Of a DNA stretch of 64,000 bases, positions 1 to 9,553 are shown in pieces. A model generated the notes under the pieces. It was not told where the DNA came from, searched no databases, and was given only the letters and a program-made list of their open reading frames with translations. The stretch's first letter is position 1; each line of letters starts with the position of its first letter. Source of the DNA: Paenalcaligenes faecalis (lineage in GTDB: Bacteria; Pseudomonadota; Gammaproteobacteria; Burkholderiales; Burkholderiaceae_B); the NCBI RefSeq assembly GCF_027557445.1, contig NZ_CP106841.1, positions 2,280,001 to 2,344,000 on the forward strand, in the 5' to 3' direction. The translations under genes and the position numbers were made by a program.

Positions 1-1
1 G

Positions 2-250
2 GCGACCTTTTCTGTTCAGGATACGGGGATTGGTATTGCACCTCAAGATATTCCCCGCATCACAGAGCGCTTTTATCGAGCAGATAAAGGACGCTCTAAG
101 GCCACAGGGGGAACGGGCTTAGGCTTAGCCATTACCCGCCATGTCATCGCCCGACATCAAGCCGAGCTCACGATACAAAGCCGTTATGGTTCAGGAAGCA
201 CGTTTAGTATTCATTTTCCCAAAGAGCGAGTTCGCTTTGCTACTATTTAG
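2..250 (+). CDS. phoR: PhoR-type sensor histidine kinase, C-terminal fragment
   Basis: The 5' end lies outside the window; 82 codons remain in frame from base 2 to the stop at 248-250. They encode the ATP-binding half of a histidine kinase catalytic domain: a G1 box (DTGIGI), the F box region ITERFYRADKGRS, then the G2 box TGGTGLGLAI followed by a final GSGSTFSIHF strand. The RFYRADKGRSKATGGTGLGLAI pattern is most like PhoR, the phosphate-starvation sensor that phosphorylates PhoB; this assignment is by resemblance only, because the sensor half and any phoB partner are not visible. A 64-bp gap separates it from the next gene. Confidence 0.7.
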   Translation, partial: ATFSVQDTGIGIAPQDIPRITERFYRADKGRSKATGGTGLGLAITRHVIARHQAELTIQSRYGSGSTFSIHFPKERVRFATI

Positions 251-314
251 CGCTATGATCTACACATAGCCTTTAATGGCATTCATAATAAAACACCAAC
301 CAGGAGCAAAATAC

Positions 315-743
315 ATGTCAAACAACGAACTACGCCCCTTTCACTTAGCCTTTCCAGTACGCGATTTAGCAGAGGCGAGAGAGTTCTACGGTAAAAAAAT
401 GGGCTGTCCAGAGGGGCGCTCCTCTGATCAATGGATTGATTTCAACCTATACGGTCATCAAATTGTTGCCCACCTTGCCCCTGACGAGTGCACTCCTGTC
501 GCCACCAGCGATGTGGACGAGCATAATGTGCCTGTACGTCACTTCGGTGTGGTTTTAGACATGCCTACATGGGAAACATTAGCAGCACGTCTCAAGGCCG
601 AAAATACCGAATTCGTAATTGAACCCTACATTCGATTTAAGGGTGAGCCTGGCGAACAAGCCACCATGTTCTTCATGGACCCTTCTGGCAACGCCCTCGA
701 ATTTAAAGCATTCAATTCTTTAGATTCCCTATTTGCCAAATAA
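315..743 (+). CDS. VOC (glyoxalase/dioxygenase fold) family protein
   Basis: A 142-residue protein of the vicinal oxygen chelate superfamily, one full betaalphabetabetabeta repeat pair. Candidate metal ligands are His in RPFHLAF near the start, His in VRHFGVV in the middle and Glu in ALEFKAF near the end, the usual H-H-E arrangement. The substrate cannot be predicted; annotated relatives are called glyoxalase or extradiol dioxygenase-like. I place the start at 315 rather than the upstream in-frame ATG at 276 because AGGAG at 302-306 stands 8 bp before it and conservation begins there. A strong bidirectional terminator follows directly. Confidence 0.8.
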   Translation: MSNNELRPFHLAFPVRDLAEAREFYGKKMGCPEGRSSDQWIDFNLYGHQIVAHLAPDECTPVATSDVDEHNVPVRHFGVVLDMPTWETLAARLKAENTEFVIEPYIRFKGEPGEQATMFFMDPSGNALEFKAFNSLDSLFAK

Positions 744-770
744 AAAAAGCCCCTTAAATGGGGCTTTTTT
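742..770. terminator. bidirectional Rho-independent terminator
   Basis: AAAAAAAGCCCC-ttaaat-GGGGCTTTTTT: GC-rich stem with A and T tracts on either side, placed between the convergent VOC gene and ilvA, so it can serve both. Confidence 0.85.
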
Positions 771-771
771 A

Positions 772-2280
772 CTATAAGAACAATTTATAAACGGGGTTAT
801 CGCTTTCATTCCAATGCGGATAGCCCAGGTCACTTAGGAACTCACGGAAGATTTTTTTGTCCGCAGGGGGAACTTGAATCCCTACCAAGATCCGCCCATA
901 GTCATCCCCCTGATTACGATAGTGGAATAGGCTGATATTCCACTCAGGATTCATACTGCTTAAAAACCGGCGTAATGCTCCTGGTCGCTCTGGGAACTCA
1001 AAACGATATAGCACCTCGTGCTGGGCTAAATCCGTGCGTCCACCCACCAAATAACGCAAATGTGTCTTTGCCATTTCGTTATTTGTTAAGTTCAAGGTCG
1101 GAAATCCGTTATCTACAAAATGCTGCTCTAACTGATCTATCTCCGCTTCGGATTGAATCCGTAACCCGACGAACACATGAGCGATTTTCGCATCTGAGAT
1201 GCGATAATTAAACTCAGTGACAGAACGATCACCTAAGGCCTCACATAAACGTAAAAAACTACCATGAGCCTCGGGTAAGGTCACCGCGAATAACGCTTCT
1301 TTGGCTAAACCTACGTCAGCGCGCTCGGCCACAAAACGTAACCGATCAAAATTCATATTCGCACCAGAAGTAATCGCAATAAAGGTTTGACCACTTATAT
1401 TGTTTTGGCGAATATATTTTTTAGCACCAGCTACCGCTAAGGCTCCGGCAGGCTCCAAAACACTACGCGTGTCTTGGAAAACATCTTTAATTGCCGCGCA
1501 AATCGCATCCGTATCAACCAACACAAAATCATCAGCGTATTTTTGCGTTAGCTTAAACGTCTCTGAACCCACTTGCTTGACTGCTGTACCATCAGAAAAC
1601 AAACCCACATCATTTAAAGACAAACGACGCTTTGCTTTAACACTGCGCTGCATGGCGGCAGAGTCTTCTGTTTGCACACCAATAATTTTAATCTCTGGAC
1701 GCAGTTGTTTAATATATGCGGCTACCCCCGCAATCAAACCACCACCACCAATTGGAATAAATATGGCGTCAATTGGACCAGGGTGCTGATGTAGGATTTC
1801 CATCCCTATCGTGCCTTGTCCTGCTATCACATCTGGATCATCAAATGGATGAACAAAGGTTAGCCCTTCTTTTTCCATCAATTTCACGGCGTAATCATAG
1901 GCATCCGTAAAACTTTCTCCGAACAGCACTACCTCGCCGCCCAGATTACGTACCGCATCGACTTTTAACTGTGGAGTAGTGACTGGCATCACAATAACTG
2001 CACGAGCCCCTAAACGCTTAGCAGAAAATGCGACCCCTTGGGCATGATTACCTGCTGAGGCGGCAATCACACCTCGGGCTAGATCCTCTGCGGGCATTTG
2101 CGCCATCTTGTTGTAAGCACCGCGTAACTTAAAACTAAAAACCGCGAGTTGATCCTCACGTTTGAGTAAAATACGGTTATTCAACTGCGCTGAGGTTAAG
2201 GGAGCAAGTTCCAGTGGTGTTTCTGACACCACATCATAGACCTTAGAGGTCAAAGTACGTTTAAGATAGTCGTTGGACAT
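772..2280 (-). CDS. ilvA: threonine ammonia-lyase, biosynthetic
   Basis: 502 residues, the normal length of biosynthetic IlvA. It deaminates threonine to 2-oxobutyrate, the first committed step of isoleucine synthesis, in the cytoplasm. The PLP-binding lysine sits in FSFKLRGAYNKM near residue 51 and the phosphate-binding glycine loop is IPIGGGGLIAGVA near residue 175. The C-terminal third (about residues 325-502) has two ACT-like regulatory domains that normally sense isoleucine and valine. Monocistronic by appearance, with a shared terminator at its 3' end. Confidence 0.95.
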   Translation of the reverse strand: MSNDYLKRTLTSKVYDVVSETPLELAPLTSAQLNNRILLKREDQLAVFSFKLRGAYNKMAQMPAEDLARGVIAASAGNHAQGVAFSAKRLGARAVIVMPVTTPQLKVDAVRNLGGEVVLFGESFTDAYDYAVKLMEKEGLTFVHPFDDPDVIAGQGTIGMEILHQHPGPIDAIFIPIGGGGLIAGVAAYIKQLRPEIKIIGVQTEDSAAMQRSVKAKRRLSLNDVGLFSDGTAVKQVGSETFKLTQKYADDFVLVDTDAICAAIKDVFQDTRSVLEPAGALAVAGAKKYIRQNNISGQTFIAITSGANMNFDRLRFVAERADVGLAKEALFAVTLPEAHGSFLRLCEALGDRSVTEFNYRISDAKIAHVFVGLRIQSEAEIDQLEQHFVDNGFPTLNLTNNEMAKTHLRYLVGGRTDLAQHEVLYRFEFPERPGALRRFLSSMNPEWNISLFHYRNQGDDYGRILVGIQVPPADKKIFREFLSDLGYPHWNESDNPVYKLFL

Positions 2281-2418
2281 AATTTGGGTAGATAATTCAA
2301 CAAAAGGCCGTTATAACGACGGCAAATAGAAGCAGGTAAAACCAAAAAGAATAACACAGGCTTAGCGCAAATAGGCGTAGACGCGGCCTCTAGTCACAGC
2401 TCTTTTATCTGGAATAGC

Positions 2419-2964
2419 ATGGAAGCATGGATACACAGTACGGTACTTTGGCTACTACATGTCTTGGCATTACCTGAAATTGGTCTCAGTGCCATTTTTA
2501 TTGTTAGTTTCGTTTCGGCCACATTATTACCCTTGGGGTCTGAGCCTGCCGTACTGGCTTATCTCAGTGTTGCGCCCCACATGTTTTGGGCTGCAGTCGT
2601 TGTAGCAACAGTCGGCAACACCTTAGGAGGCGCAGTCAGTTACTGGATGGGTCTAGGCGCAGCTAAAGCCTATGAAACCTGGCGAGAAAAACATCCCCAT
2701 GAAGACGATAGCGATCAGGATTACAGTAAAAAGGCCGGTGGTCGGTGGCACAGTTTCATTACTAAATGGCTCACTACCCTAGGCCCCAAAGCCCTGCTCT
2801 TTTCCTGGTTACCTATTGTGGGTGATCCTTTATGTGCCATTGCGGGCTGGGCGCGCCTGCCGCTAGTCCCTTGCTTAATTTATATGGCTATCGGTAAGTT
2901 CTTACGCTATGTCATGATGACATCGGGAATTTTATGGATTCTGCCACACTTAGGTGGGTTTTAA
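2419..2964 (+). CDS. YqaA/DedA-like inner-membrane protein
   Basis: 181 residues with about four hydrophobic segments and the VTT/SNARE-associated domain layout: a re-entrant helix pair around SATLLPLGSEPAVLAYL and a second around LFSWLPIVGDPLCAIAGWAR. The glycine/proline-rich GSEP and VGDP turns are typical of the YqaA branch of the DedA superfamily, whose members are linked to lipid-carrier flipping and envelope stress tolerance. Specific substrate unknown. The gene stands alone, divergent from ilvA. Confidence 0.8.
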   Translation: MEAWIHSTVLWLLHVLALPEIGLSAIFIVSFVSATLLPLGSEPAVLAYLSVAPHMFWAAVVVATVGNTLGGAVSYWMGLGAAKAYETWREKHPHEDDSDQDYSKKAGGRWHSFITKWLTTLGPKALLFSWLPIVGDPLCAIAGWARLPLVPCLIYMAIGKFLRYVMMTSGILWILPHLGGF

Positions 2965-3087
2965 TGCCTTAACCCGTATCAAAAATCCTAAAAAGCCCTG
3001 CATATCAGCACGTATTGCTGTTGAATGATTTACACTAAAGGGTTCTATCGTTGCTTAACTTTACTCAATGCTTTTAGTCTAATCACT

Positions 3088-6000
3088 ATGAATGCTCCGG
3101 TCGCAAGCCAATTTTTAGCCGCTAACGCACCTGATTTAACCAATCGTCTGCGCGAAATTCCTTATAACTACACCTCGTACTCTGATCGCGAGATTGTGTT
3201 GCGCCTATTGGGGCCTGAAGCATGGGAAAAGCTCTCTGAGCTTCGTTCTGAGCGCCGTACTGGCAGATCAGCGCGCATGCTCTTTGAGGTTCTAGGTGAT
3301 ATTTGGGTGGTTCGTCGTAATCCCTATTTACAGGATGACTTACTCGACAATCCTAAACGTCAGCAGCAACTCATCGATGCCTTATCGCATCGCTTAAACG
3401 AAATTAATGCTCGTCGTGATATTGATGTCCCTGAGCGCGATCAAAAGGTCCTCACTCTCTTATCCGCCGCCCGTCAGGCCGTCAATGATTTTGAACGTGA
3501 ATTCCACGAAGCACGTGAGCTACGTCAAAAAATCATTAAACGCTTAGCTGGCTTTACTGCCAAACACAATATTAAATTTGATGGTCTATCTCGCGTTTCT
3601 CACGTCACAGATGCCACAGACTGGCGCGTAGAATATCCATTTTTAGTATTAACGCCTGATACCGAAGAGGAAATTGCAGCACTCGTACGTGCCTGTATTG
3701 AATTAAAACTAACCATTATTCCTCGTGGTGGTGGCACGGGTTACACCGGTGGTGCTATCCCTCTTAGCCCACGTTCCGTTGTAATCAATACAGAAAAACT
3801 AGATGCGATTGGCCCCGTCGAAGCAATTCAACTGCCCGGCCTATCCGAGCCCACTCACACTATCTTGACGGGTGCTGGTGTTGTGACTCGTCGCGTAGAC
3901 GAGGCCGCCCAAGCCGCCGGACGTGTGTTTGCGGTAGACCCAACCTCTGCTGATGCCTCCTGTGTTGGCGGAAACGTGGCAATGAATGCCGGTGGGAAAA
4001 AAGCCGTATTATGGGGAACCGCTTTAGACAACCTGAGCTGGTGGCGCATGGTTGACCCCGAGGGTAACTGGCTCGAAATTACACGTATAGATCATAACCT
4101 TGGCAAAATCCACGAGGTTGACGAAGCCATTTTTGAACTACATTGGTATGACGGGGCCCAAGCCCCTGGCTCTCACCTATTACGCCAAGAAACGCTCAAA
4201 ATTGAAGGTAAGCTATTTCGTAAAGAGGGCTTAGGTAAAGACGTCACTGATAAATTTCTCTCTGGCTTACCAGGGGTACAAAAAGAAGGGTGTGATGGCA
4301 TTATCACAGCAGCTCGCTGGATATTACACCGCATGCCTGATCACACTCGTACGGTCTGTTTAGAGTTCTTTGGCTCTGCGCGTAATGCGGTCCCCTCCAT
4401 TGTTGAGATCAAGAACTATTTAGACAGCACTGGCAAAGACATGGGTGCCTTATTAGCAGGGCTAGAACACCTAGATGAACGCTACTTACGCGCCGTCGGC
4501 TATGCAACCAAAAGCAAACGCAGTGGCTTACCTAAAATGGTGCTTATTGGCGATATTGTGGGTGATAGCGAAGACGCCGTAGCCAAAGCCGCCAGCGAGG
4601 TTATCCGTTTAGCCAATACCCGTCATGGTGAAGGCTTTGTGGCTGTTAGCGCAGAGGCCCGTAAGCGCTTTTGGCTAGACCGAGCCCGTACTGCTGCCAT
4701 TGCTCGCCACACCAACGCTTTTAAAATCAACGAAGACGTAGTTATCCCATTAGATCGTATGGGTGAGTACACCGATGAAATTGAGCGCATTAATATTGAG
4801 CTTTCTACCCGCAATAAACTACGCCTACTAACAGAACTAGAGCAATTTCTTGAGGGTGATTTACCTATAGGTAAAGTCATCGATCATGATGATGCTGAAC
4901 ATACCCGTGAACAGGTGCTCGAAGAACGTCGTCATGATGCGATTGCAACCTTACAGCAGGTGCGTCAACGTTGGAACTGGTTGCTCAACAACTTAGAACT
5001 AAAAGCCGCAGATAGCATCGATGAGTTAACGGCACTAGGCATTCATGACTCTGCCGCCATTAGCGCTCGTATTGCTGAACAACCTGCTGTCACTATTTTA
5101 GAGCTACTTCAAGATCACACCTTACGTACCTCTTGGAAAAAAGAAGTACGAGCACAAATGGAAGGTCACTTCCCTGGCGCTGACTGTGCTGCTGTTTTAG
5201 CTGAGATCCAAGCGATTCATGACCGCGTATTACGCAGCCGCGTTTTTGTTGCATTACACATGCATGCGGGTGACGGTAACGTACATACAAACTTACCTGT
5301 TAACTCTGATGACTATGAAATGCTGCAAGAGGCTAATGAAACAGTTGCTCGCATCATGCAAATCGCACGTCGCTTGGATGGTGTTATTTCTGGTGAACAC
5401 GGTATTGGTTTAACCAAATTTGAATACCTAACACAAGAGGAACTACAACCGTTCCAAGACTACAAGCGTCGTATTGACCCCGAAGGTCGATTCAATGCAG
5501 GAAAACTCATGCCGGGTGCCGACTTGTCTCGTGCTTGGACGCCCAGTTTTAACCTGCTAGGCCACGAGTCACTCATTATGCAGCGCAGCGAGATTGGCGC
5601 TATTTCTCATGCAATTAAGGACTGTTTACGTTGTGGTAAATGTAAACCAGTTTGTGCGACTCATGTGCCACGTGCCAATTTGTTGTATTCCCCGCGCAAT
5701 AAAATCTTAGCCACTTCTCTGCTAATCGAAGCCTTTCTCTACGAAGAGCAAACTCGCCGTGGTATTAGCCTAAAACACTGGGAAGAATTCGAAGATGTGG
5801 GAGATCATTGTACGGTTTGCCACAAATGCTATAACCCCTGTCCGGTAGATATCGACTTTGGTGATGTGTCGATGGAAATGCGCCATTTATTGCGTCGTAT
5901 GGGCAAGAAATCAGCAAATCCAGGAACAACTGCCGCTATGTTTTTCCTGAATGCGAAGTCCCCTAAAGTCATTAACATCACACGTAAAGCCATTGACATC

Positions 6001-7020
6001 GGTTATAAGGCCCAGCGTTTAGCCCATGATGTATTAGCTGTGCCCGCCCGTAAGCAAACAGCAAACCCTCCTGCCTCAGTAGGAAAAGCGCCCATTCAAG
6101 AGCAAGTCGTTCACTTCATCAACAAAAAGATGCCAGGAGGTTTACCTAAACAACCTGCGCGTAAACTGTTGGATATCGAAGACGCCAATTACGTCCCCAT
6201 CATTCGTGACCCACTCAAGACCACAACGGACTCAGAGGCCGTTTTCTATTTCCCTGGCTGTGGCTCCGAACGATTATTCTCTCAGGTGGGTTTAGCAACT
6301 CAAGCCATGCTTTGGCATGCTGGCGTACAGACTGTCTTGCCACCGGGATACTTATGTTGTGGTTACCCACAACGAGGGAATGGCGAATTCGAAAAAGCAG
6401 ATCAAATGATCACTGATAACCGAGTTCTCTTCCATCGAATGGCGACAACGCTTAACTACCTAGACATTAAAACCGTTGTCGTGAGCTGCGGGACCTGTTA
6501 TGACCAGCTGTCTATGTATGAATTCGAAAAAATCTTCCCAGACTGTCGCCTGATTGATATTCACGAATTCCTTTTGGAAAAAGGCATTAAGCTAGATCAG
6601 GCCAAAGGTGTGCGCTATATGTATCACGACCCTTGCCACACCCCAATGAAACTCCAAGACCCAATGCGTACCGTTAAGTCTTTGGTTGGTGATAGCACTA
6701 TAAAAACAGACCGCTGTTGCGGCGAGTCCGGTACATTGGCTGTCACACGCCCTGATATTTCTACACAAATTCGTTTCCGTAAACTCGAAGAACTGCAGAA
6801 AAATCAAAATACCATTAGTGCTGACGGCTATAACGGCGAGGTCAAAATGCTTACCTCCTGTCCGTCCTGTTTACAAGGCTTGTCTCGTTACCAAGGCGAT
6901 ACAGGCGTAGAGGCCGACTATATCGTCGTCGAAATGGCCAAACATATTCTGGGAGAAAACTGGATGCCTGACTATGTGAAAAAAGCCAATACCGGTGGAA
7001 TTGAACGCGTTTTAGTCTAA
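3088..7020 (+). CDS. giant FAD-linked oxidoreductase with Fe-S and CCG domains (DUF3683 type)
   Basis: About 1310 residues from ATG 3088; the in-frame ATG at 3025 is less likely because family members begin MNAP. Order of domains: an N-terminal DUF3683-like region (about residues 1-180), a PCMH-type FAD-binding domain (about 185-420, with [16 protein letters not shown]), an FAD-oxidase C-terminal domain, two 4Fe-4S clusters ([11 protein letters not shown] near 845 and [12 protein letters not shown] near 907), and two cysteine-rich CCG motifs ([12 protein letters not shown] near 1090 and [14 protein letters not shown] near 1210) like those of glycolate oxidase GlcF. It is therefore a GlcD-plus-GlcF-like fusion, probably a membrane-linked 2-hydroxyacid or D-lactate type dehydrogenase. 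Substrate not determinable. A long hairpin terminator follows. Confidence 0.85.
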   Translation: MNAPVASQFLAANAPDLTNRLREIPYNYTSYSDREIVLRLLGPEAWEKLSELRSERRTGRSARMLFEVLGDIWVVRRNPYLQDDLLDNPKRQQQLIDALSHRLNEINARRDIDVPERDQKVLTLLSAARQAVNDFEREFHEARELRQKIIKRLAGFTAKHNIKFDGLSRVSHVTDATDWRVEYPFLVLTPDTEEEIAALVRACIELKLTIIPRGGGTGYTGGAIPLSPRSVVINTEKLDAIGPVEAIQLPGLSEPTHTILTGAGVVTRRVDEAAQAAGRVFAVDPTSADASCVGGNVAMNAGGKKAVLWGTALDNLSWWRMVDPEGNWLEITRIDHNLGKIHEVDEAIFELHWYDGAQAPGSHLLRQETLKIEGKLFRKEGLGKDVTDKFLSGLPGVQKEGCDGIITAARWILHRMPDHTRTVCLEFFGSARNAVPSIVEIKNYLDSTGKDMGALLAGLEHLDERYLRAVGYATKSKRSGLPKMVLIGDIVGDSEDAVAKAASEVIRLANTRHGEGFVAVSAEARKRFWLDRARTAAIARHTNAFKINEDVVIPLDRMGEYTDEIERINIELSTRNKLRLLTELEQFLEGDLPIGKVIDHDDAEHTREQVLEERRHDAIATLQQVRQRWNWLLNNLELKAADSIDELTALGIHDSAAISARIAEQPAVTILELLQDHTLRTSWKKEVRAQMEGHFPGADCAAVLAEIQAIHDRVLRSRVFVALHMHAGDGNVHTNLPVNSDDYEMLQEANETVARIMQIARRLDGVISGEHGIGLTKFEYLTQEELQPFQDYKRRIDPEGRFNAGKLMPGADLSRAWTPSFNLLGHESLIMQRSEIGAISHAIKDCLRCGKCKPVCATHVPRANLLYSPRNKILATSLLIEAFLYEEQTRRGISLKHWEEFEDVGDHCTVCHKCYNPCPVDIDFGDVSMEMRHLLRRMGKKSANPGTTAAMFFLNAKSPKVINITRKAIDIGYKAQRLAHDVLAVPARKQTANPPASVGKAPIQEQVVHFINKKMPGGLPKQPARKLLDIEDANYVPIIRDPLKTTTDSEAVFYFPGCGSERLFSQVGLATQAMLWHAGVQTVLPPGYLCCGYPQRGNGEFEKADQMITDNRVLFHRMATTLNYLDIKTVVVSCGTCYDQLSMYEFEKIFPDCRLIDIHEFLLEKGIKLDQAKGVRYMYHDPCHTPMKLQDPMRTVKSLVGDSTIKTDRCCGESGTLAVTRPDISTQIRFRKLEELQKNQNTISADGYNGEVKMLTSCPSCLQGLSRYQGDTGVEADYIVVEMAKHILGENWMPDYVKKANTGGIERVLV

Positions 7021-7055
7021 GACCTTTATTTGGGTAGACGGGTTTCTACCCCTCT

Positions 7056-7124
7056 ATGACACGCGGGGTGTGCTTCTACTAAGAGTGATTAGTAAGTGCA
7101 CACCCTGCGTGTCATTTTTTTTTT
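7056..7124 (+). terminator. long-stem Rho-independent terminator
   Basis: An 18-bp stem with one mismatch (7056-7073 with 7098-7115) closing a 24-nt loop, followed by an uninterrupted run of T to 7124. It ends the FAD/Fe-S oxidoreductase transcript just before the convergent efflux gene. Confidence 0.85.
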
Positions 7125-7129
7125 AGGAA

Positions 7130-8356
7130 TTAGGCGACCGCCGCCTCTCTTTCTTTCATTATTTTTAACAATAAAGGATAAGACAAAAAGCCAAAGGCAA
7201 GCACGCAAAGCGCGCACATCAGCCACAACCCTTTGAAATGAAGTAATAAATAAACGTGTTTAGTTAGCTCAATCATGACAGAGAAAAACACCATCACTAC
7301 GGTGGCCATCGCCGCTGCTACAGTGCCTTTAGCAATATCTGACGCCACTAAAGCAAAGCGATACATCACGGCATAACTGAGGCCTTCGCCCACCGCAATC
7401 ACACTCATCCCACCAATTAGACTCCACAAAATATAGTCTGTGAAAAACAAGCCTAGCAATAGGATAAAAGCCCCTATCCCCATCAAGATAAAACCCATCA
7501 CTACTGTTTTACCTAAGGGGTATCGATCTACTAATTTAGCCAATAACAAGTTGCCAAAAATCAATGACCCCAAAACAGGAACTTGACTGAGTCCATAACC
7601 AAAGTTACTCAGTTTTAACTCCTCAATCAAAAATACGGGCGATAAGGAAATCCATAACATCACGGGTAAGCCAATGATCGGACCAGACAACGCCAAGATC
7701 ATAAAACGTTTATTGGTATAAATAGCCAGAAAATCATTTAGCACTGAGCCAATAGAACGAGATTGTTTTTGACTTAAATCGACCGTTTCAGGCATGTATT
7801 TATATAAGCCTACTACCGACAAGGCAGCACATACCGCAATCGCGACAAAGCCCCAGTGCCAGGAAACATACTCAATCATCACGGCCCCAATGACTGGGCC
7901 TAACAAAGGAGCTAATAAACTAATGTTGGCCATAAGAGCCATCACTTTCACTGCTTGAGTCTCGGCATACGCTTCTTGAACTGTCGCAAAACCTACAGCT
8001 GCAATTAGCGTTAGCGCTGTTCCCTGTAACACACGTAAAGCCATGAACTGCTCAATACTACGTGTGGCCAAAATCAATAAGCAACACACAACAAAAAACA
8101 CCGCACCAACTAAAAAAACCTTGCGGCGTCCTAACTGGTCTGACATGGGCCCCCAAATCGAGGCCAATAATGCCCCACCTAGCAAATAGGCTGACATAGA
8201 AGTGGGCGCCCACTCTGGCCCTACCCCAAAATCCTGCGTAACACGCAACATCGCGGGCAACACAAGATCATTTCCTATATAAACAATCAGCGTAAACAAC
8301 GCTAAAGCGAGCGGGAAATACAAGTTTTTGACTGCTTCGTCCTGAGTTTTTTGCAT
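7130..8356 (-). CDS. MdfA-like MFS multidrug efflux transporter
   Basis: 408 residues, 12 predicted membrane helices, inner membrane proton-drug antiporter of the major facilitator superfamily. It aligns by eye with E. coli MdfA: YIGNDLVLPAML in helix 1, PTSMSAYLLGG in helix 2, the DQLGRRKV motif A loop, and LMANISLLAPLLGPVIGA in helix 5. The helix-1 acidic residue equivalent to MdfA Asp34 is kept (Asp30, YIGND), but the residue equivalent to MdfA Glu26 is Thr22, so cation-drug recognition may differ. The DMT gene lies 8 bp upstream on the same strand, so the two are probably cotranscribed. Confidence 0.82.
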   Translation of the reverse strand: MQKTQDEAVKNLYFPLALALFTLIVYIGNDLVLPAMLRVTQDFGVGPEWAPTSMSAYLLGGALLASIWGPMSDQLGRRKVFLVGAVFFVVCCLLILATRSIEQFMALRVLQGTALTLIAAVGFATVQEAYAETQAVKVMALMANISLLAPLLGPVIGAVMIEYVSWHWGFVAIAVCAALSVVGLYKYMPETVDLSQKQSRSIGSVLNDFLAIYTNKRFMILALSGPIIGLPVMLWISLSPVFLIEELKLSNFGYGLSQVPVLGSLIFGNLLLAKLVDRYPLGKTVVMGFILMGIGAFILLLGLFFTDYILWSLIGGMSVIAVGEGLSYAVMYRFALVASDIAKGTVAAAMATVVMVFFSVMIELTKHVYLLLHFKGLWLMCALCVLAFGFLSYPLLLKIMKEREAAVA

Positions 8357-8364
8357 ATAAACGT

Positions 8365-8817
8365 TTACTTTTTAGCGAGAAAAAAGATAGAAAGCCCGCT
8401 TAACATAATGATTAAACCAATGATTTTATTCCAATTGATCTCTCGAACTGGCATATTAAATAAACCTAAATGATCTATCACTACCCCAAACACCATCTGG
8501 CCAATAATCATAAAAAACAGCATATTCGCCACCCCTAATTTAGGAGCTAAGAAAATACTAGAAAAAACCAAACCTGTCCCCAAAGCCCCACCCACTAAAT
8601 ACCACCACGGCTGAGCGGGAATGAGTGACATTGCCTGCCACCAACTGCCCTTTGCTATCCATAATGAAAGCACTAATAAAATAATAGTACCTGATGCAAA
8701 TGACCAAAGTGCGGCATATAACGGCTGGCCTAACAGCGCCTTACCTAATTGTGAATTAATGGCGGCCTGCATTGCCATACCTGCTCCGGCGCTAAACGCC
8801 ATAACCAAATACCACAT
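8365..8817 (-). CDS. DMT-family transporter, YdcZ/DUF606 type
   Basis: 150 residues, about five hydrophobic helices, matching the DUF606 (YdcZ) branch of the drug/metabolite transporter superfamily: GAGMAMQAAINSQLGKALLGQPLYAALWSF at the start of the fold is characteristic, and the protein is half the length of a ten-helix DMT carrier, as expected for members working as dimers. Substrate unknown. It precedes the MdfA-like gene by 8 bp in an apparent two-gene operon. Confidence 0.75.
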   Translation of the reverse strand: MWYLVMAFSAGAGMAMQAAINSQLGKALLGQPLYAALWSFASGTIILLVLSLWIAKGSWWQAMSLIPAQPWWYLVGGALGTGLVFSSIFLAPKLGVANMLFFMIIGQMVFGVVIDHLGLFNMPVREINWNKIIGLIIMLSGLSIFFLAKK

Positions 8818-8837
8818 ACACCTTATCCTCTAAAAAC

Positions 8838-8864
8838 AAAAAAGCAGCCCAATGCAGGCTGCTT
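8838..8864 (-). terminator. Rho-independent terminator of apt
   Basis: On the minus strand AAGCAGCC and GGCTGCTT arms close a 7-nt loop and are followed by a T run, 20 bp past the apt stop and before the DMT gene. Confidence 0.8.
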
Positions 8865-8885
8865 AATGTAACGAATCACTCAGAT

Positions 8886-9452
8886 TTATGCCTGTTGATT
8901 ACCTGGATCGTCTTCGTGAAAAGTACAAGCCGTATAAACGGATAGCCCGGTATCACGTACTGCTTTTGAACCACCTAAGTCAGGTAAATCAATAATAGCA
9001 GCAGCCTCAACGGTGTTCGCGCCTAAACGTTGCAGCAAGCGTGAGGCGGCAACCATCGTACCACCTGTCGCAATTAAGTCATCTATCAATAATACTCGCT
9101 GTCCTGGGCGTACGGAATCAGTATGTATTTCTACAGTAGCATTGCCGTATTCTAAGGAGTAATCCTCAGCAACCGTACGGAAGGGCAGTTTGCCTTTTTT
9201 ACGTACCGGTATAAAGCCTAAATTGAGTTCGTAAGCTAATACTGAACCAACAATAAAGCCACGCGCGTCAACGCCAGCAATCAAATCTAAACGTTGGTCC
9301 ATGTACCGGTAAACAAATAAGTCGATCAATACCCGGAATGCGCGAGGATCTTGCAGTACAGGCGTAATATCACGGAAGGTCACCCCTGGGCTTGGCCAGT
9401 TAGGTACACTGCGTATGGTTTGACGAATGTAATCGGCGGGATCAGTATGCAT
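8886..9452 (-). CDS. apt: adenine phosphoribosyltransferase
   Basis: 188 residues; converts adenine and PRPP to AMP in purine salvage. The PRPP-binding motif is [13 protein letters not shown], and the flexible region [29 protein letters not shown] is typical Apt. I chose the ATG at 9452 ([13 protein letters not shown]) over the longer frame start at 9491 because family members begin at that point. Single gene with its own terminator. Confidence 0.95.
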   Translation of the reverse strand: MHTDPADYIRQTIRSVPNWPSPGVTFRDITPVLQDPRAFRVLIDLFVYRYMDQRLDLIAGVDARGFIVGSVLAYELNLGFIPVRKKGKLPFRTVAEDYSLEYGNATVEIHTDSVRPGQRVLLIDDLIATGGTMVAASRLLQRLGANTVEAAAIIDLPDLGGSKAVRDTGLSVYTACTFHEDDPGNQQA

Positions 9453-9553
9453 AGCAAAAGTAATAACCACAAAAAAGCCCAAGCGCACCATGCGCCTGCG
9501 GCATGCCTATCAGTTTACACAATAGCCAAGCAGAACGCCTAGCTAGACCTAAA

